From the NCBI GenBank assembly GCA_029865665.1, contig JARXAV010000114.1, positions 1-23,311 of the forward strand: a stretch of DNA of 23,311 bases, given 5' to 3'. Shown here piece by piece: positions 1 to 7,530 of the stretch. The translations under genes and the position numbers were made by a program. The notes beneath the pieces are model-generated. The model was not told the DNA's origin, did no database searches, and worked only from the letters and a program-made list of their open reading frames with translations. This stretch comes from Flectobacillus sp. (GTDB lineage: Bacteria > Bacteroidota > Bacteroidia > Cytophagales > Spirosomataceae). Numbering within the stretch: position 1 is the stretch's first letter; each line of letters begins with the position of its first letter.

Positions 1-155
1 ATAAGCCCCCTAACCCCCAAAGGGGGAAATTGTTAAGATGAATAGCTCTCTAACCCCCAGAATTGGAATTTAGAGAACCTGTTTGTTTATTTGATTTCCT
101 GATTAAGAAGTATCTTTAATTCAAAATTTAACATTCAAAATTTTGAATTGACTCT
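1..155. repeat. C/G-rich intergenic repeat downstream of nirB
   Basis: No gene is visible in this short left edge. Positions 14-18 (CCCCC) and 22-26 (GGGGG) form a small hairpin around AAA. A second block at 46-75 begins CTCTAACCCCC and ends TTTAGAG, giving flanking arms CTCTAA/TTAGAG. Near 121-150 there is an AATTTAACATTCAAAATTTTGAATT-like inverted repeat of the same family as those in other gaps of this window. Such elements are common between Bacteroidota genes. One of them may end nirB transcription, which runs leftward into this region, but no clean U-tract is present. Confidence 0.5.
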
Positions 156-2660
156 TTATTTCCATTCTGCTGCTTTCACTTGTCCACGCATGGTTTCAAA
201 TTTAGCATAAGGATCTTTTTCTTGTGGAGCGTTCACGAAGTGAGTAAAACGTTTACGCAATTCAGGGTTTTCGACAACCTCTTTCCACTCACATTTGTAA
301 GCATCAACCAAAACAGCCATTTCTGCTTCAAAGGCTTCATTCATCCCTAAAGCATCGTCGATAATTACAGATTTCAAATACTCGATACCGCCTTCCATTT
401 TGTCTAACCAAGTGGCAGTACGTGTTAATGGTTCTGCTGTTTTGATATAGAACATCAAGAAACGGTCTAAATACTTGATACACGTTTCTGAGTCGATGTC
501 CGAAGCGAATAAATCTGCATGACGAGGTTTAACCCCACCGTTTCCACATACGTATAAGTTCCAGCCTTTTTCGGTAGCAATAATTCCAAAGTCTTTTGAT
601 TGAGCTTCTGCACATTCACGAGTACAACCCGAAACGGCAGACTTGAACTTATGCGGCGCTCTTAATCCCCTATAACGTTCTTCTACTTCAATAGCGAAAG
701 AGACCGAATCCTGTACCCCAAAACGACACCATGTAGAACCAACACATGATTTTACGGTACGAAGAGCTTTACCATAGGCATGACCCGACTCAAAACCTGC
801 GTTGACTAATTCTTCCCAAATAGCTGGTAGGTCACTTACGTGCGCACCAAATAAGTCGATACGTTGTCCTCCTGTGATTTTTGTGTATAAATCATATTTC
901 TTCGCAACCTGACCAATGACAATTAATTTATCAGGTGTCAGTTCTCCTCCAGGGATTCTTGGCACAACTGAATACGTACCGTTTTTCTGGATATTAGCTA
1001 AATAGCGATCGTTAGAATCTTGAACGGTATCATTCCCTTTCGCCAAAATCATATCATTCCACAAACTTGCCAAGATGGATGCTGTTGCTGGCTTACAAAC
1101 CTCACATCCATCGCCTTTACCCAAGTTATCTAATACTTCATTGTAAGTCTTATAGCCTTTGATTTTAATTAAGTCGAATAGTTCTTGACGAGTATAATCA
1201 AAGTGTTCACAAATGATATTTCTTACAAATACGCCTTGCGACTTTAAGGTTTCGCTGATTAAATCTTTAATCATTGGCACGCAACCTCCGCAACCAGTAC
1301 CTGCTTTACAGCATTTTTTGATGGCATCAATGGTTTCATTTCCTGCTAAAACCTCTTCACAGATTTGTCCTTTTGTAATGGCTTCACAAGAACAGATTAA
1401 TGCATCGTCAGGCAATGACATTACTCCCGAACTAGCTCCTTCTGCCCCACCTCTTGAACCCAACATCAAATCTTCTGGATCTGGCGGAAGAAGTGTTTGG
1501 TTTTTCACATTTTGCAATAACATATTATATTGGTCGGCATCGCCTACCAAAATACCTCCTAACAAATACTTGCCATCTGTTGAGATATTAATACGTTTAT
1601 AAACCCCTTTTGATGAGTTTTCATAGACAATCGTTTTAGCATTTGGCTCTTGTATAAATGGGTCGCCAAAGCTTGCTACGTCTGTACCTATCAATTTCAA
1701 CTTTGTTGACATATCGAAAGGTTTGAATTCTTTACCTCCTCCTAACAATTCAGTTACGACAACATCAGCCATTTCGTAGCCCGGAGCAACCAAACCATAA
1801 ATCATGTGATGTGCCAAGGCACATTCTCCGATAGCAAAAATGGCAGGGTCTGATGTTTGTAATTTTTCATTTACCACAATTCCTCCACGAGTACCTACTT
1901 CTAAACCTGCTACTTTAGCCACTTCGTCACGAGGTTTGATACCCGCCGAAATCACGAGCATATCCACTTCCAACTTAGTGCCATCTGCAAAAGCCATTGA
2001 CGTAATTTTACCGTCGCCTACAATTTCTTGGGTATTTTTATTTAAGTGTATTTGCAAGCCCAAGGTATTCAACTTTGATTCTAACATCTTAGAACCAGCC
2101 TCGTCGATTTGTCTTGGCATTAAGCGTGGAGCAAACTCAATTACGTGCGTTTCTTCTAAGCCTAAATCTAACAATGCTTTTGCGGCTTCAAGTCCTAATA
2201 ACCCTCCACCAATGACTGCTCCTTTTCTAGCTTTTTTGGCATGAGCCGCCATCATTTCTAAATCCTCAATCGTACGATACACAAAAACTCCGTCTTTTTC
2301 TACCCCAGGAATGGGCGGAACAAAGGCACTTGAACCCGTAGCCAATACTAAATAGTCATAGCTTTGAACTAGTCCATGGTGTGAGCGTACCGTTTTGGCT
2401 TCACGGTCAATATCAATCACAGGGTCAGATAAGATTAATTGAATGGCATTGTCGGCATACCAACTGGCAGGGGCCATTGTCAAATCCTCCGCAGTTTTTC
2501 CTGCAAAAAATTCAGACAAATGCACACGGTCGTATGCAGGACGAACCTCTTCGCCAAAAACAATTACGTCAAATTGCTTTTGGGTATCTTTTGCAACAAG
2601 CTTTTCGCAAAACTTGTAACCAACCATGCCGTTTCCGACTACGACAATTTTCTTTTTCAT
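156..2660 (-). CDS. nirB: Assimilatory nitrite reductase [NAD(P)H], large subunit NirB
   Basis: Cytoplasmic enzyme reducing nitrite to ammonium with six electrons from NAD(P)H; 834 residues, close to the roughly 847 of E. coli NirB. In order: FAD Rossmann motif GNGMVG at 9-14; NAD-binding GGGLLG at 151-156; a BFD-like [2Fe-2S] domain with C423, C425, C457 and C460; a second BFD-like segment near 484-522 (C484, C519, C522); a nitrite/sulfite reductase half-domain near 560-625; and the siroheme-[4Fe-4S] domain with C639, C645, C679 and C683 in CVGSTWC and SGCTREC. All expected cofactor ligands are present. The start ATG is followed at once by the FAD motif, which supports it. The gene is divergent from cobA, which feeds its siroheme. 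The small subunit NirD, normally required, is not adjacent upstream and does not fit in the 155 bases downstream, so it must lie elsewhere or be absent. Confidence 0.97.
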   Translation of the reverse strand: MKKKIVVVGNGMVGYKFCEKLVAKDTQKQFDVIVFGEEVRPAYDRVHLSEFFAGKTAEDLTMAPASWYADNAIQLILSDPVIDIDREAKTVRSHHGLVQSYDYLVLATGSSAFVPPIPGVEKDGVFVYRTIEDLEMMAAHAKKARKGAVIGGGLLGLEAAKALLDLGLEETHVIEFAPRLMPRQIDEAGSKMLESKLNTLGLQIHLNKNTQEIVGDGKITSMAFADGTKLEVDMLVISAGIKPRDEVAKVAGLEVGTRGGIVVNEKLQTSDPAIFAIGECALAHHMIYGLVAPGYEMADVVVTELLGGGKEFKPFDMSTKLKLIGTDVASFGDPFIQEPNAKTIVYENSSKGVYKRINISTDGKYLLGGILVGDADQYNMLLQNVKNQTLLPPDPEDLMLGSRGGAEGASSGVMSLPDDALICSCEAITKGQICEEVLAGNETIDAIKKCCKAGTGCGGCVPMIKDLISETLKSQGVFVRNIICEHFDYTRQELFDLIKIKGYKTYNEVLDNLGKGDGCEVCKPATASILASLWNDMILAKGNDTVQDSNDRYLANIQKNGTYSVVPRIPGGELTPDKLIVIGQVAKKYDLYTKITGGQRIDLFGAHVSDLPAIWEELVNAGFESGHAYGKALRTVKSCVGSTWCRFGVQDSVSFAIEVEERYRGLRAPHKFKSAVSGCTRECAEAQSKDFGIIATEKGWNLYVCGNGGVKPRHADLFASDIDSETCIKYLDRFLMFYIKTAEPLTRTATWLDKMEGGIEYLKSVIIDDALGMNEAFEAEMAVLVDAYKCEWKEVVENPELRKRFTHFVNAPQEKDPYAKFETMRGQVKAAEWK

Positions 2661-3079
2661 AATCTATTACTATTAAATATTAGCCTTGATTTCTTTGTTT
2701 TTAACTATATATACTTAGTTCACTTGCCAATTACCGTTCCTATTCGAGCATTTTCCAGAAAATACTCATATCTCAGAAAAATACTTAATCGTTTATTAAG
2801 CAAACTTTTAAAATCTAGTCATTTATTACTATTCTTAGATTAAATATAATCACATCACTTTTGGACTATATTTATACGTAAAAATTAATAAAAAACACAA
2901 ATACTCGCTTTTTATAGTTCAAATTTAAACCTATTTTTTGCGTTTTTGCAACTTTTTTAAAAAAATTAATTAAAAAACACACTTATATTTTGGTTTTAAA
3001 CATTTTTGTTCCATTTTTGTATCACAATTAACACTGAGTAGTTATATCCATAACAAATCAGAGTAAAAAGAACTACAAT
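2661..3079. promoter_or_regulatory. Divergent nirB-cobA promoter region
   Basis: This 419-base, very A/T-rich gap contains no credible gene and should hold promoters in both directions. For nirB, reading the minus strand, TTG at 2951-2949 and TAAATTTG at 2927-2920 fit the Bacteroidota -33/-7 consensus (TTG, about 19-21 bases, TAnnTTTG) with a 21-base spacer. That would give nirB a leader of about 250 bases. On the plus strand I see only imperfect -7 matches near 2990-3020. No UGGGGG hairpin of the kind found at narK, the porin and nrtA occurs here on either strand. Confidence 0.4.
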
Positions 3080-3862
3080 ATGAATATTCCAAGAATAACT
3101 TTAATTGGTGCTGGCCCTGGAGATGTTGAGTTAATCACACTAAAAGGAATTAAAGCAATAAAAACAGCGGATGTTATCTTATACGATGCCTTAGCAAATG
3201 AAGAGTTATTGGAATATGCAAAACCGAATACGCAACTTGTATATGTGGGTAAACGCTTAGGAAAATATGTTTACACACAAGAAGAAATTAATTACAAAGT
3301 AGTACAGTTAGCATTACAATATGGACACGTAGTAAGATTGAAGGGCGGTGATCCATTTGTATTCGGAAGAGGTTTTGAAGAAATAGAATACGCAAGAGCT
3401 TTTAATATTGAATGCGAGGTAGTATCTGGGGTAACGTCGGCCATTGCGGCACCTGCTTCGATAGGGATACCCGTAACAACAAGAGGATATGCAGAAAGTT
3501 TTTGGGTAATCACAGGAACAACCAAAACGGGAAGCTTATCGAAAGACATTGAATTAGCAGCCCAGTCTTCGGCAACCATTATCATTTTGATGGGCATGAG
3601 TAAACTAGCTCACATTTGTAATTTATTTAACAAACACGGCAAAGCAACAACACCAGTTGCCATCGTCCAAAACGGGACAAAAGAAAATGCTCGTTATGTT
3701 CTCGGAACGGTGGAAGACATTGCTTATAAATCGAAAGTAGAAGAATTGAGTAACCCAGCCGTGATTGTGATTGGAGAAGTAGTGAGTTTGCATCCTGAGT
3801 TTGTCAAAGAATATGTAACCAGTGGAAAGTGGACTAACCAAAACGAAGGTTGGGCATCGTAA
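3080..3862 (+). CDS. cobA: Uroporphyrinogen-III C-methyltransferase (SUMT)
   Basis: Transfers two methyl groups from S-adenosylmethionine to uroporphyrinogen III, giving precorrin-2, the first committed step to siroheme. The 260 residues are the normal size of a stand-alone SUMT. The N-terminal GAGPGD loop (residues 11-16), YDALAN near 35-40, the KGGDPFVFGRG block near 88-98 and a central GVTSA segment are tetrapyrrole-methylase hallmarks. No CysG-like dehydrogenase/ferrochelatase part is fused, so the last siroheme steps must be encoded elsewhere. Its position opposite nirB points to siroheme supply for nitrite reductase rather than cobalamin synthesis. Confidence 0.95.
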   Translation: MNIPRITLIGAGPGDVELITLKGIKAIKTADVILYDALANEELLEYAKPNTQLVYVGKRLGKYVYTQEEINYKVVQLALQYGHVVRLKGGDPFVFGRGFEEIEYARAFNIECEVVSGVTSAIAAPASIGIPVTTRGYAESFWVITGTTKTGSLSKDIELAAQSSATIIILMGMSKLAHICNLFNKHGKATTPVAIVQNGTKENARYVLGTVEDIAYKSKVEELSNPAVIVIGEVVSLHPEFVKEYVTSGKWTNQNEGWAS

Positions 3863-3863
3863 T

Positions 3864-3932
3864 AATTTTGGATGTTGAATGTTGGATTTTGAATTAAGTA
3901 TATTCATCATCCAACATTCAACATCCAAAATT
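3864..3932. repeat. Perfect 24-bp inverted repeat after cobA
   Basis: Positions 3864-3887 are the exact reverse complement of 3909-3932, with 21 bases between. The arms consist of repeated GGATGTTGAAT/ATTCAACATCC units. The repeat starts two bases after the cobA stop codon. It could act as a rho-independent-like transcript end or stabilise the 3' end, although no U-run follows. The same ATCCAAAATTCAACAT vocabulary recurs at 8804-8820/9007-9038, 10823-10847/10991-11010 and 20411-20431. Confidence 0.75.
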
Positions 3933-3967
3933 CAAAATTTATCATTACCGATTTGTAGTGTAGAAAA

Positions 3968-3996
3968 AGAGGTTCAAACTGTGGGGGCAGTTCTCT
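3968..3996 (+). promoter_or_regulatory. UGGGGG-loop hairpin 1, narK leader
   Basis: The inner stem AACTG (3977-3981) pairs with CAGTT (3988-3992) around the hexaloop TGGGGG (3982-3987). An outer stem AGAG (3968-3971) pairs with CTCT (3993-3996), directly stacked on the 3' side, with a five-base bulge on the 5' side. The nrtA copy has the same one-sided bulge layout. First member of a five-copy family found only before nitrate-uptake genes. Confidence 0.7.
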
Positions 3997-4058
3997 ATCG
4001 ACTTCATTACAACGCTCTTTAAAGTAACTAATCTAACCCTTCAGCTTTGAGTTGAAAA

Positions 4059-4084
4059 AAGTCTTTCGTGGGGGCGATTGATTT
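4059..4084 (+). promoter_or_regulatory. UGGGGG-loop hairpin 2, narK leader
   Basis: The inner stem TCG (4066-4068) pairs with CGA (4075-4077) around TGGGGG (4069-4074). A symmetric TT/TT internal loop separates it from an outer helix formed by 4059-4063 and 4080-4084, which includes one G-U pair. This is the weakest stem of the five. It ends 41 bases before the narK start, the same distance as the second porin-leader hairpin. Confidence 0.6.
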
Positions 4085-4092
4085 CTTTAAAA

Positions 4093-4111
4093 CTCAGTAA
4101 AACTTACTGAG
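4093..4111 (+). promoter_or_regulatory. Hairpin next to the narK start codon
   Basis: CTCAGTAA (4093-4100) and TTACTGAG (4104-4111) form a perfect 8-bp stem with loop AAC, 14 bases before the narK ATG. There is no U-tract, so it is not a typical terminator. It could affect ribosome access or be an operator at the DNA level. The function is not evident from sequence. Confidence 0.55.
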
Positions 4112-4125
4112 AAAACAACCAAAAA

Positions 4126-5493
4126 ATGAATAGTACAAACAAGCCGTTAGAGTCGCTTAACATTTTCTCTTTGAAAGGGGTACAAATGAAAACCTTTCAT
4201 ATTACTTGGTTAACCTTTTTCTTTTGTTTTTTCGCTTGGTTTGGAATGGCTCCGTTAATGAAAATTGCAAAAGAGCAATTGCACTTAACAAAAGACCAAA
4301 TCGGTAACATTCAGATTGCATCAGTTTCTGCTACGATTGTAGCTCGTTTATTAATCGGACGTTTGGTTGATAAATTTGGTCCAAGAATTATTTACACTTG
4401 GTTATTAGTGATTTGTTCATTTCCAGTGATGTTCATTGGTTTGAGTACTAGTTACGAAAGCTTTTTGATGTTTCGTTTAGCCATAGGCGTTATCGGTGCA
4501 TCGTTCGTAATTACGCAATTTCATACCTCTGTCATGTTTGCTCCAGTCATTAAAGGAACAGCCAATGCAGTAGCAGGTGGGTTCGGAAATGCGGGTGGTG
4601 GAGCTGCCAATTTCTTTATGCCAATGATTGCTTCGGCCTTTGTTGCATTAGGGTATTGTACCAAAGAAGACAGTTGGAGATATGCCATGATTTTCCCAGG
4701 AGTAATGCTATTAGTTTGTGCAATTTTATATTTTAAGTTTACGAAAGATACGCCTGCTGGAGACTTTAATGAGATTCCTGCTCAGGTAAAATCAACTGAA
4801 AATACCTTCTTATTAGCCTTAAAAGATTACCGTACTTGGATTTTGACGATCTCGTATGCAGCGTGTTTTGGAGTAGAAATTACGGTTGACAACTTCGCTC
4901 CTATCTTCTTTACTGATACGTTTGGAGCTAGTTTAGCAGTAGCAGGAATGGCAGCAGGAATTTTCGGATGGATTAACTTATTCGCTCGTCCATTAGGTGG
5001 ATTTGTGGCAGACAAAGTTGGAAAGAAATACGGTTTCAATGGAAAATCATTATTGTTAGCCGTTTTATTAATCTTAGAAGGTGCGGGGATTTTATGGTTC
5101 GCAACCGCAGGAAGTATCTCCATGGCAATTGCGATGATGTTCTTCTTCGGGTTAAGTTTAAAAATGGCAAACGGAGCAACGTACAGCTTAGTACCCTTCG
5201 TGAATCCGAAAGCAGTAGGTAGTGTGGCAGGTATCGTGGGAGCAGGTGGAAATATTGGAGCGATGTTAATCGCCTTCATGTTCAAAGCAAAATCATTGAA
5301 GTTTTCAAAAGAAGTTATTGAAGATGGAGTTGCTAAAACCAAAGATTTAATCAACTACACAGAAGCATTCTACACATTAGGAATAGCAACCTTAGTAATA
5401 GGCATTGCTGTATTAATCTTCAGAACAATTACAGCAACACAAAACGACGATATGGTAAAACCAGCGTCAATACTCGAAAAAGAATTAGTTTAA
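4126..5493 (+). CDS. narK: NarK-type nitrate/nitrite MFS transporter
   Basis: Inner-membrane major facilitator of the nitrate-nitrite porter (NNP) family; 455 residues and about 12 predicted membrane segments. The two glycine-rich NNP signatures are present: GGFGNAGGG at 151-159 and a GAGGNIGAM-type motif near 372-380. The N-terminal TWLTFFFCFFAWFGMAPL segment is also typical. The first ATG gives a 20-residue cytoplasmic leader before MKTFHITW; M21 (4186) is a possible alternative start. Surrounded by nitrate genes, it most likely imports nitrate or exchanges nitrate and nitrite. The leader carries two UGGGGG hairpins and a third hairpin near the ATG. Confidence 0.93.
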   Translation: MNSTNKPLESLNIFSLKGVQMKTFHITWLTFFFCFFAWFGMAPLMKIAKEQLHLTKDQIGNIQIASVSATIVARLLIGRLVDKFGPRIIYTWLLVICSFPVMFIGLSTSYESFLMFRLAIGVIGASFVITQFHTSVMFAPVIKGTANAVAGGFGNAGGGAANFFMPMIASAFVALGYCTKEDSWRYAMIFPGVMLLVCAILYFKFTKDTPAGDFNEIPAQVKSTENTFLLALKDYRTWILTISYAACFGVEITVDNFAPIFFTDTFGASLAVAGMAAGIFGWINLFARPLGGFVADKVGKKYGFNGKSLLLAVLLILEGAGILWFATAGSISMAIAMMFFFGLSLKMANGATYSLVPFVNPKAVGSVAGIVGAGGNIGAMLIAFMFKAKSLKFSKEVIEDGVAKTKDLINYTEAFYTLGIATLVIGIAVLIFRTITATQNDDMVKPASILEKELV

Positions 5494-5630
5494 AAATAGA
5501 CCTACTGTAGCACAAGTGAGTGCTACAGACGATTCTCAGAAAATTGAGAAAAACGTTATTTGAAATACTGTGCTAATTATAAAGTAAAAAGCGTGATTGA
5601 ACTTAATCAATCACGCTCAGAGAACTCACT

Positions 5631-5646
5631 CAAGATGGGGGTCTTG
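5631..5646 (+). promoter_or_regulatory. UGGGGG-loop hairpin 1, porin leader
   Basis: CAAGA (5631-5635) pairs with TCTTG (5642-5646) around TGGGGG (5636-5641), giving a perfect 5-bp stem. The closing pair is A-U where the narK copies have G-C, and the outer pairs also differ while staying complementary. No strong outer stem is visible. Confidence 0.7.
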
Positions 5647-5677
5647 TTTGAAGCGATAAATATAGTAAAAACAAGTG

Positions 5678-5711
5678 AATAATGATAAAGATGGGGGTCT
5701 TTACCATTATT
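5678..5711 (+). promoter_or_regulatory. UGGGGG-loop hairpin 2, porin leader
   Basis: TAAAGA (5686-5691) pairs with TCTTTA (5698-5703) around TGGGGG (5692-5697). After one A/C mismatch the helix continues with AATAATG (5678-5684) and CATTATT (5705-5711), 13 pairs in all, the longest stem of the family. It ends 41 bases before the porin start codon. Confidence 0.75.
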
Positions 5712-5752
5712 AATTCAACTAATCTGTTAAAATCTTACAATCAAACACAATT

Positions 5753-7288
5753 ATGAAGAAATCGTACATGAAAAAAGCTGGTTTAGCTGTATTAATGGGC
5801 TTAGCCTCACAGTTTACCGCAGATGCTCAATTTACGTTGACAGGTACAATGAGAACTCGTACCGAAGTTCGTAACGGATTAGGGAATTTAGTAAAAACAG
5901 GCTCTGATGCAGCTGTTTTCACGTCGCAACGTACTCGTTTAAACTTCGGTTACAAATGGGACAGAGTAGTATTTGGAGCAGCGATTCAAGACGTTAGAGT
6001 TTGGGGACAGGATGCTTCAACCATCACTCCAGCAGATGGTGCAAAATTAATGCTGCACGAAGGTTGGGCTGATATTACACTTGCTAACAAAGCAGATACA
6101 ACGATTAAATTTAAATTGGTTGATTTGTTATCAATCAAAATTGGTCGCCAAGAATTGATTTATGATGACGTTCGTTTAATCGGTAACTTAGACTGGTTAC
6201 AACAGGCTCGTCGTCATGACATGGTTTTATTAAAAGGAATGCACAGAGGATGGCAATTTGACATCGGTGCAGCATTTAACCAAAACACAGACGCATTCAA
6301 CTACACAGGAACAGCTTACGCACCAGCGAATACGCCTCAATATATGGCAAACTCAAAAGGTGTTTTAGTAGCAGTTCCAGCAGGAACGATTCCAAACGGA
6401 GCTGTTTTCACGAGCCCTCCAGGAACAAACGCTGCTACACAAGATTACAAGTCATTCAAAAGTGTGTACATCAGCCGTAAATTCAAACAAACGAAATTCT
6501 CTGGTTTGTTCTTTAACGATGATTTCGGTAAATACAAAAATGATACCTTGGTCGGAACAGCAGGTACGGGTTACTTATACGGTAAAAACTTTAACGGACA
6601 AACAGGAACTAACTCACGTTATACTTATGGTTTAATGGTCAACCACACAATGGGCAATGCTTCTGGATTTGGTAAAATTGCTTTCCAAGGTGCGTATTAT
6701 GCACAAACAGGAAAAGATCGTGATGGTAAAGACATGAATGCGTATCACTATACCTTAGCTGCTACTTACCAAAAAGGAAACTGGAGCTTCACGCCTGGTT
6801 ATGATGTACTTTCAGGTAACGAAACAACAATTGCCGCAACAGACAACAATCGTTTTGACCCATTATACGGAACACCACACAAACACTGGGGATATATGGA
6901 CTACTTCTACGTAGGAACAGGCTCACCAGTTGGAGGTTTAAACAACGGTTATTTCAAAGTGAAATACGCAACCAATACCTTACAAGCAGGAGTTGATTTC
7001 CACACATTTGCATTGAATAAAGACATGAAAAAAGCAAATGGTACGGTAATCGACAAACAATTAGGTACAGAAATTGACTTCTTATTGAACTACCAAATGA
7101 ACAAGTTTACCAACTTAGAAGTAGGTTATTCAATCATGAAAGCAACAGATTCAATGCCATTTGCAAAAGGACAAGCAACTGCGGATGCCGTTGCTAATAC
7201 GTATGACAAAACAGGAACGTGGGCTTACTTAATGGTAAAAATCACACCTGATTTCTTCTACGCAAAACCAGTAGCAATTAAAAACTAA
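5753..7288 (+). CDS. Alginate-export-family outer-membrane porin-like protein
   Basis: 511 residues beginning with a signal peptide (MKKSYMKKAGLAVLMG..., predicted cleavage after TADA near residue 25). The mature part has alternating polar/aromatic strands, a TMRTRTEVRNGLG opening and RTRLNFGYKWDRV and LKIGRQEL-like segments typical of the Alginate_exp beta-barrel family (16-18 strands). A second ATG at 5768 (M6) would leave a shorter but workable signal peptide. Members of this family are often placed beside transporters as substrate-specific outer-membrane channels. Sitting between narK and nrtA with the same leader hairpins, it is probably a nitrate/nitrite diffusion channel; that role is inference. 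Confidence 0.8.
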   Translation: MKKSYMKKAGLAVLMGLASQFTADAQFTLTGTMRTRTEVRNGLGNLVKTGSDAAVFTSQRTRLNFGYKWDRVVFGAAIQDVRVWGQDASTITPADGAKLMLHEGWADITLANKADTTIKFKLVDLLSIKIGRQELIYDDVRLIGNLDWLQQARRHDMVLLKGMHRGWQFDIGAAFNQNTDAFNYTGTAYAPANTPQYMANSKGVLVAVPAGTIPNGAVFTSPPGTNAATQDYKSFKSVYISRKFKQTKFSGLFFNDDFGKYKNDTLVGTAGTGYLYGKNFNGQTGTNSRYTYGLMVNHTMGNASGFGKIAFQGAYYAQTGKDRDGKDMNAYHYTLAATYQKGNWSFTPGYDVLSGNETTIAATDNNRFDPLYGTPHKHWGYMDYFYVGTGSPVGGLNNGYFKVKYATNTLQAGVDFHTFALNKDMKKANGTVIDKQLGTEIDFLLNYQMNKFTNLEVGYSIMKATDSMPFAKGQATADAVANTYDKTGTWAYLMVKITPDFFYAKPVAIKN

Positions 7289-7302
7289 TTTCAGTTCTTA
7301 GG

Positions 7303-7457
7303 GATGAGGTTTTAGGTAGTAGGTATAAGGTCATAGGTTTTAGGTATAAAGTCGTAGCTAGTAAGTTTCTATCTACAAACTACTACCTCATACCTACAAA
7401 CTTAAACCTACTACCTACAAACTCATACCTAAAGCCTACTACCTAAAATCATACCTA
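7303..7457. repeat. Long imperfect inverted repeat of TAGGTAGTAGGTAT units
   Basis: The left arm (7303-7355) contains repeated AGGTAGTAGGTAT and TAGGTTTTAGGTAT units, and the right arm (7371-7457) contains their complements such as CCTACTACCTA and ATACCT. The best outer match pairs about 7303-7323 with 7435-7452. Transcribed, it would fold into a long hairpin between the porin stop and the nrtA leader, so it may terminate or protect the porin mRNA. It has the look of a dispersed low-complexity element. Confidence 0.65.
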
Positions 7458-7475
7458 ATAAAATTAACCAGAATT

Positions 7476-7507
7476 CTCCAAGTATTTCGATGGGGGTCGA
7501 ATTGGAG
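7476..7507 (+). promoter_or_regulatory. UGGGGG-loop hairpin, nrtA leader
   Basis: The inner stem TTCGA (7486-7490) pairs with TCGAA (7497-7501) around TGGGGG (7491-7496). The outer stem CTCCAA (7476-7481) pairs with TTGGAG (7502-7507), directly stacked on the 3' side with a four-base 5' bulge (GTAT). It is the most complex copy and the only one found before nrtA. It ends 23 bases before the ATG at 7531. Confidence 0.75.
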
Positions 7508-7530
7508 TGTTCCAAAACAAATTTACTGTT

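Larger units (their letters stand above)
5494..5752 (+). promoter_or_regulatory. narK-porin intergenic region rich in hairpins
   Basis: After narK come three perfect hairpins: 5505-5513/5520-5528 (9 bp, CTGTAGCAC/GTGCTACAG), 5533-5538/5545-5550 (6 bp) and 5590-5600/5607-5617 (11 bp, loop ACTTAA). None is followed by a clear U-tract on plus. The third has an A-rich left flank and would resemble a terminator on minus. The first two may mark the 3' end of narK mRNA; the third lies 13 bases before the first UGGGGG hairpin and may belong to the porin leader. Confidence 0.5.

Noticed and set aside
41..80. Minus-strand TGGGGG flanked by CTCTAA/TTAGAG arms, as a sixth member of the hairpin family
   Set aside because: The loop would be about 16 bases and no stem closes directly on TGGGGG; it fits a decayed CCCCCTAAC-type intergenic repeat better.
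1213..2244. Long plus-strand open frames within nirB
   Set aside because: They are antisense to well-conserved NirB domains with all cofactor motifs.
5505..5617. ANTAR-type hexaloops in the hairpins at 5514-5519 (AAGTGA) and 5601-5606 (ACTTAA)
   Set aside because: Both loops have six bases and begin with A, but position 4 is T rather than the G expected for ANTAR targets.
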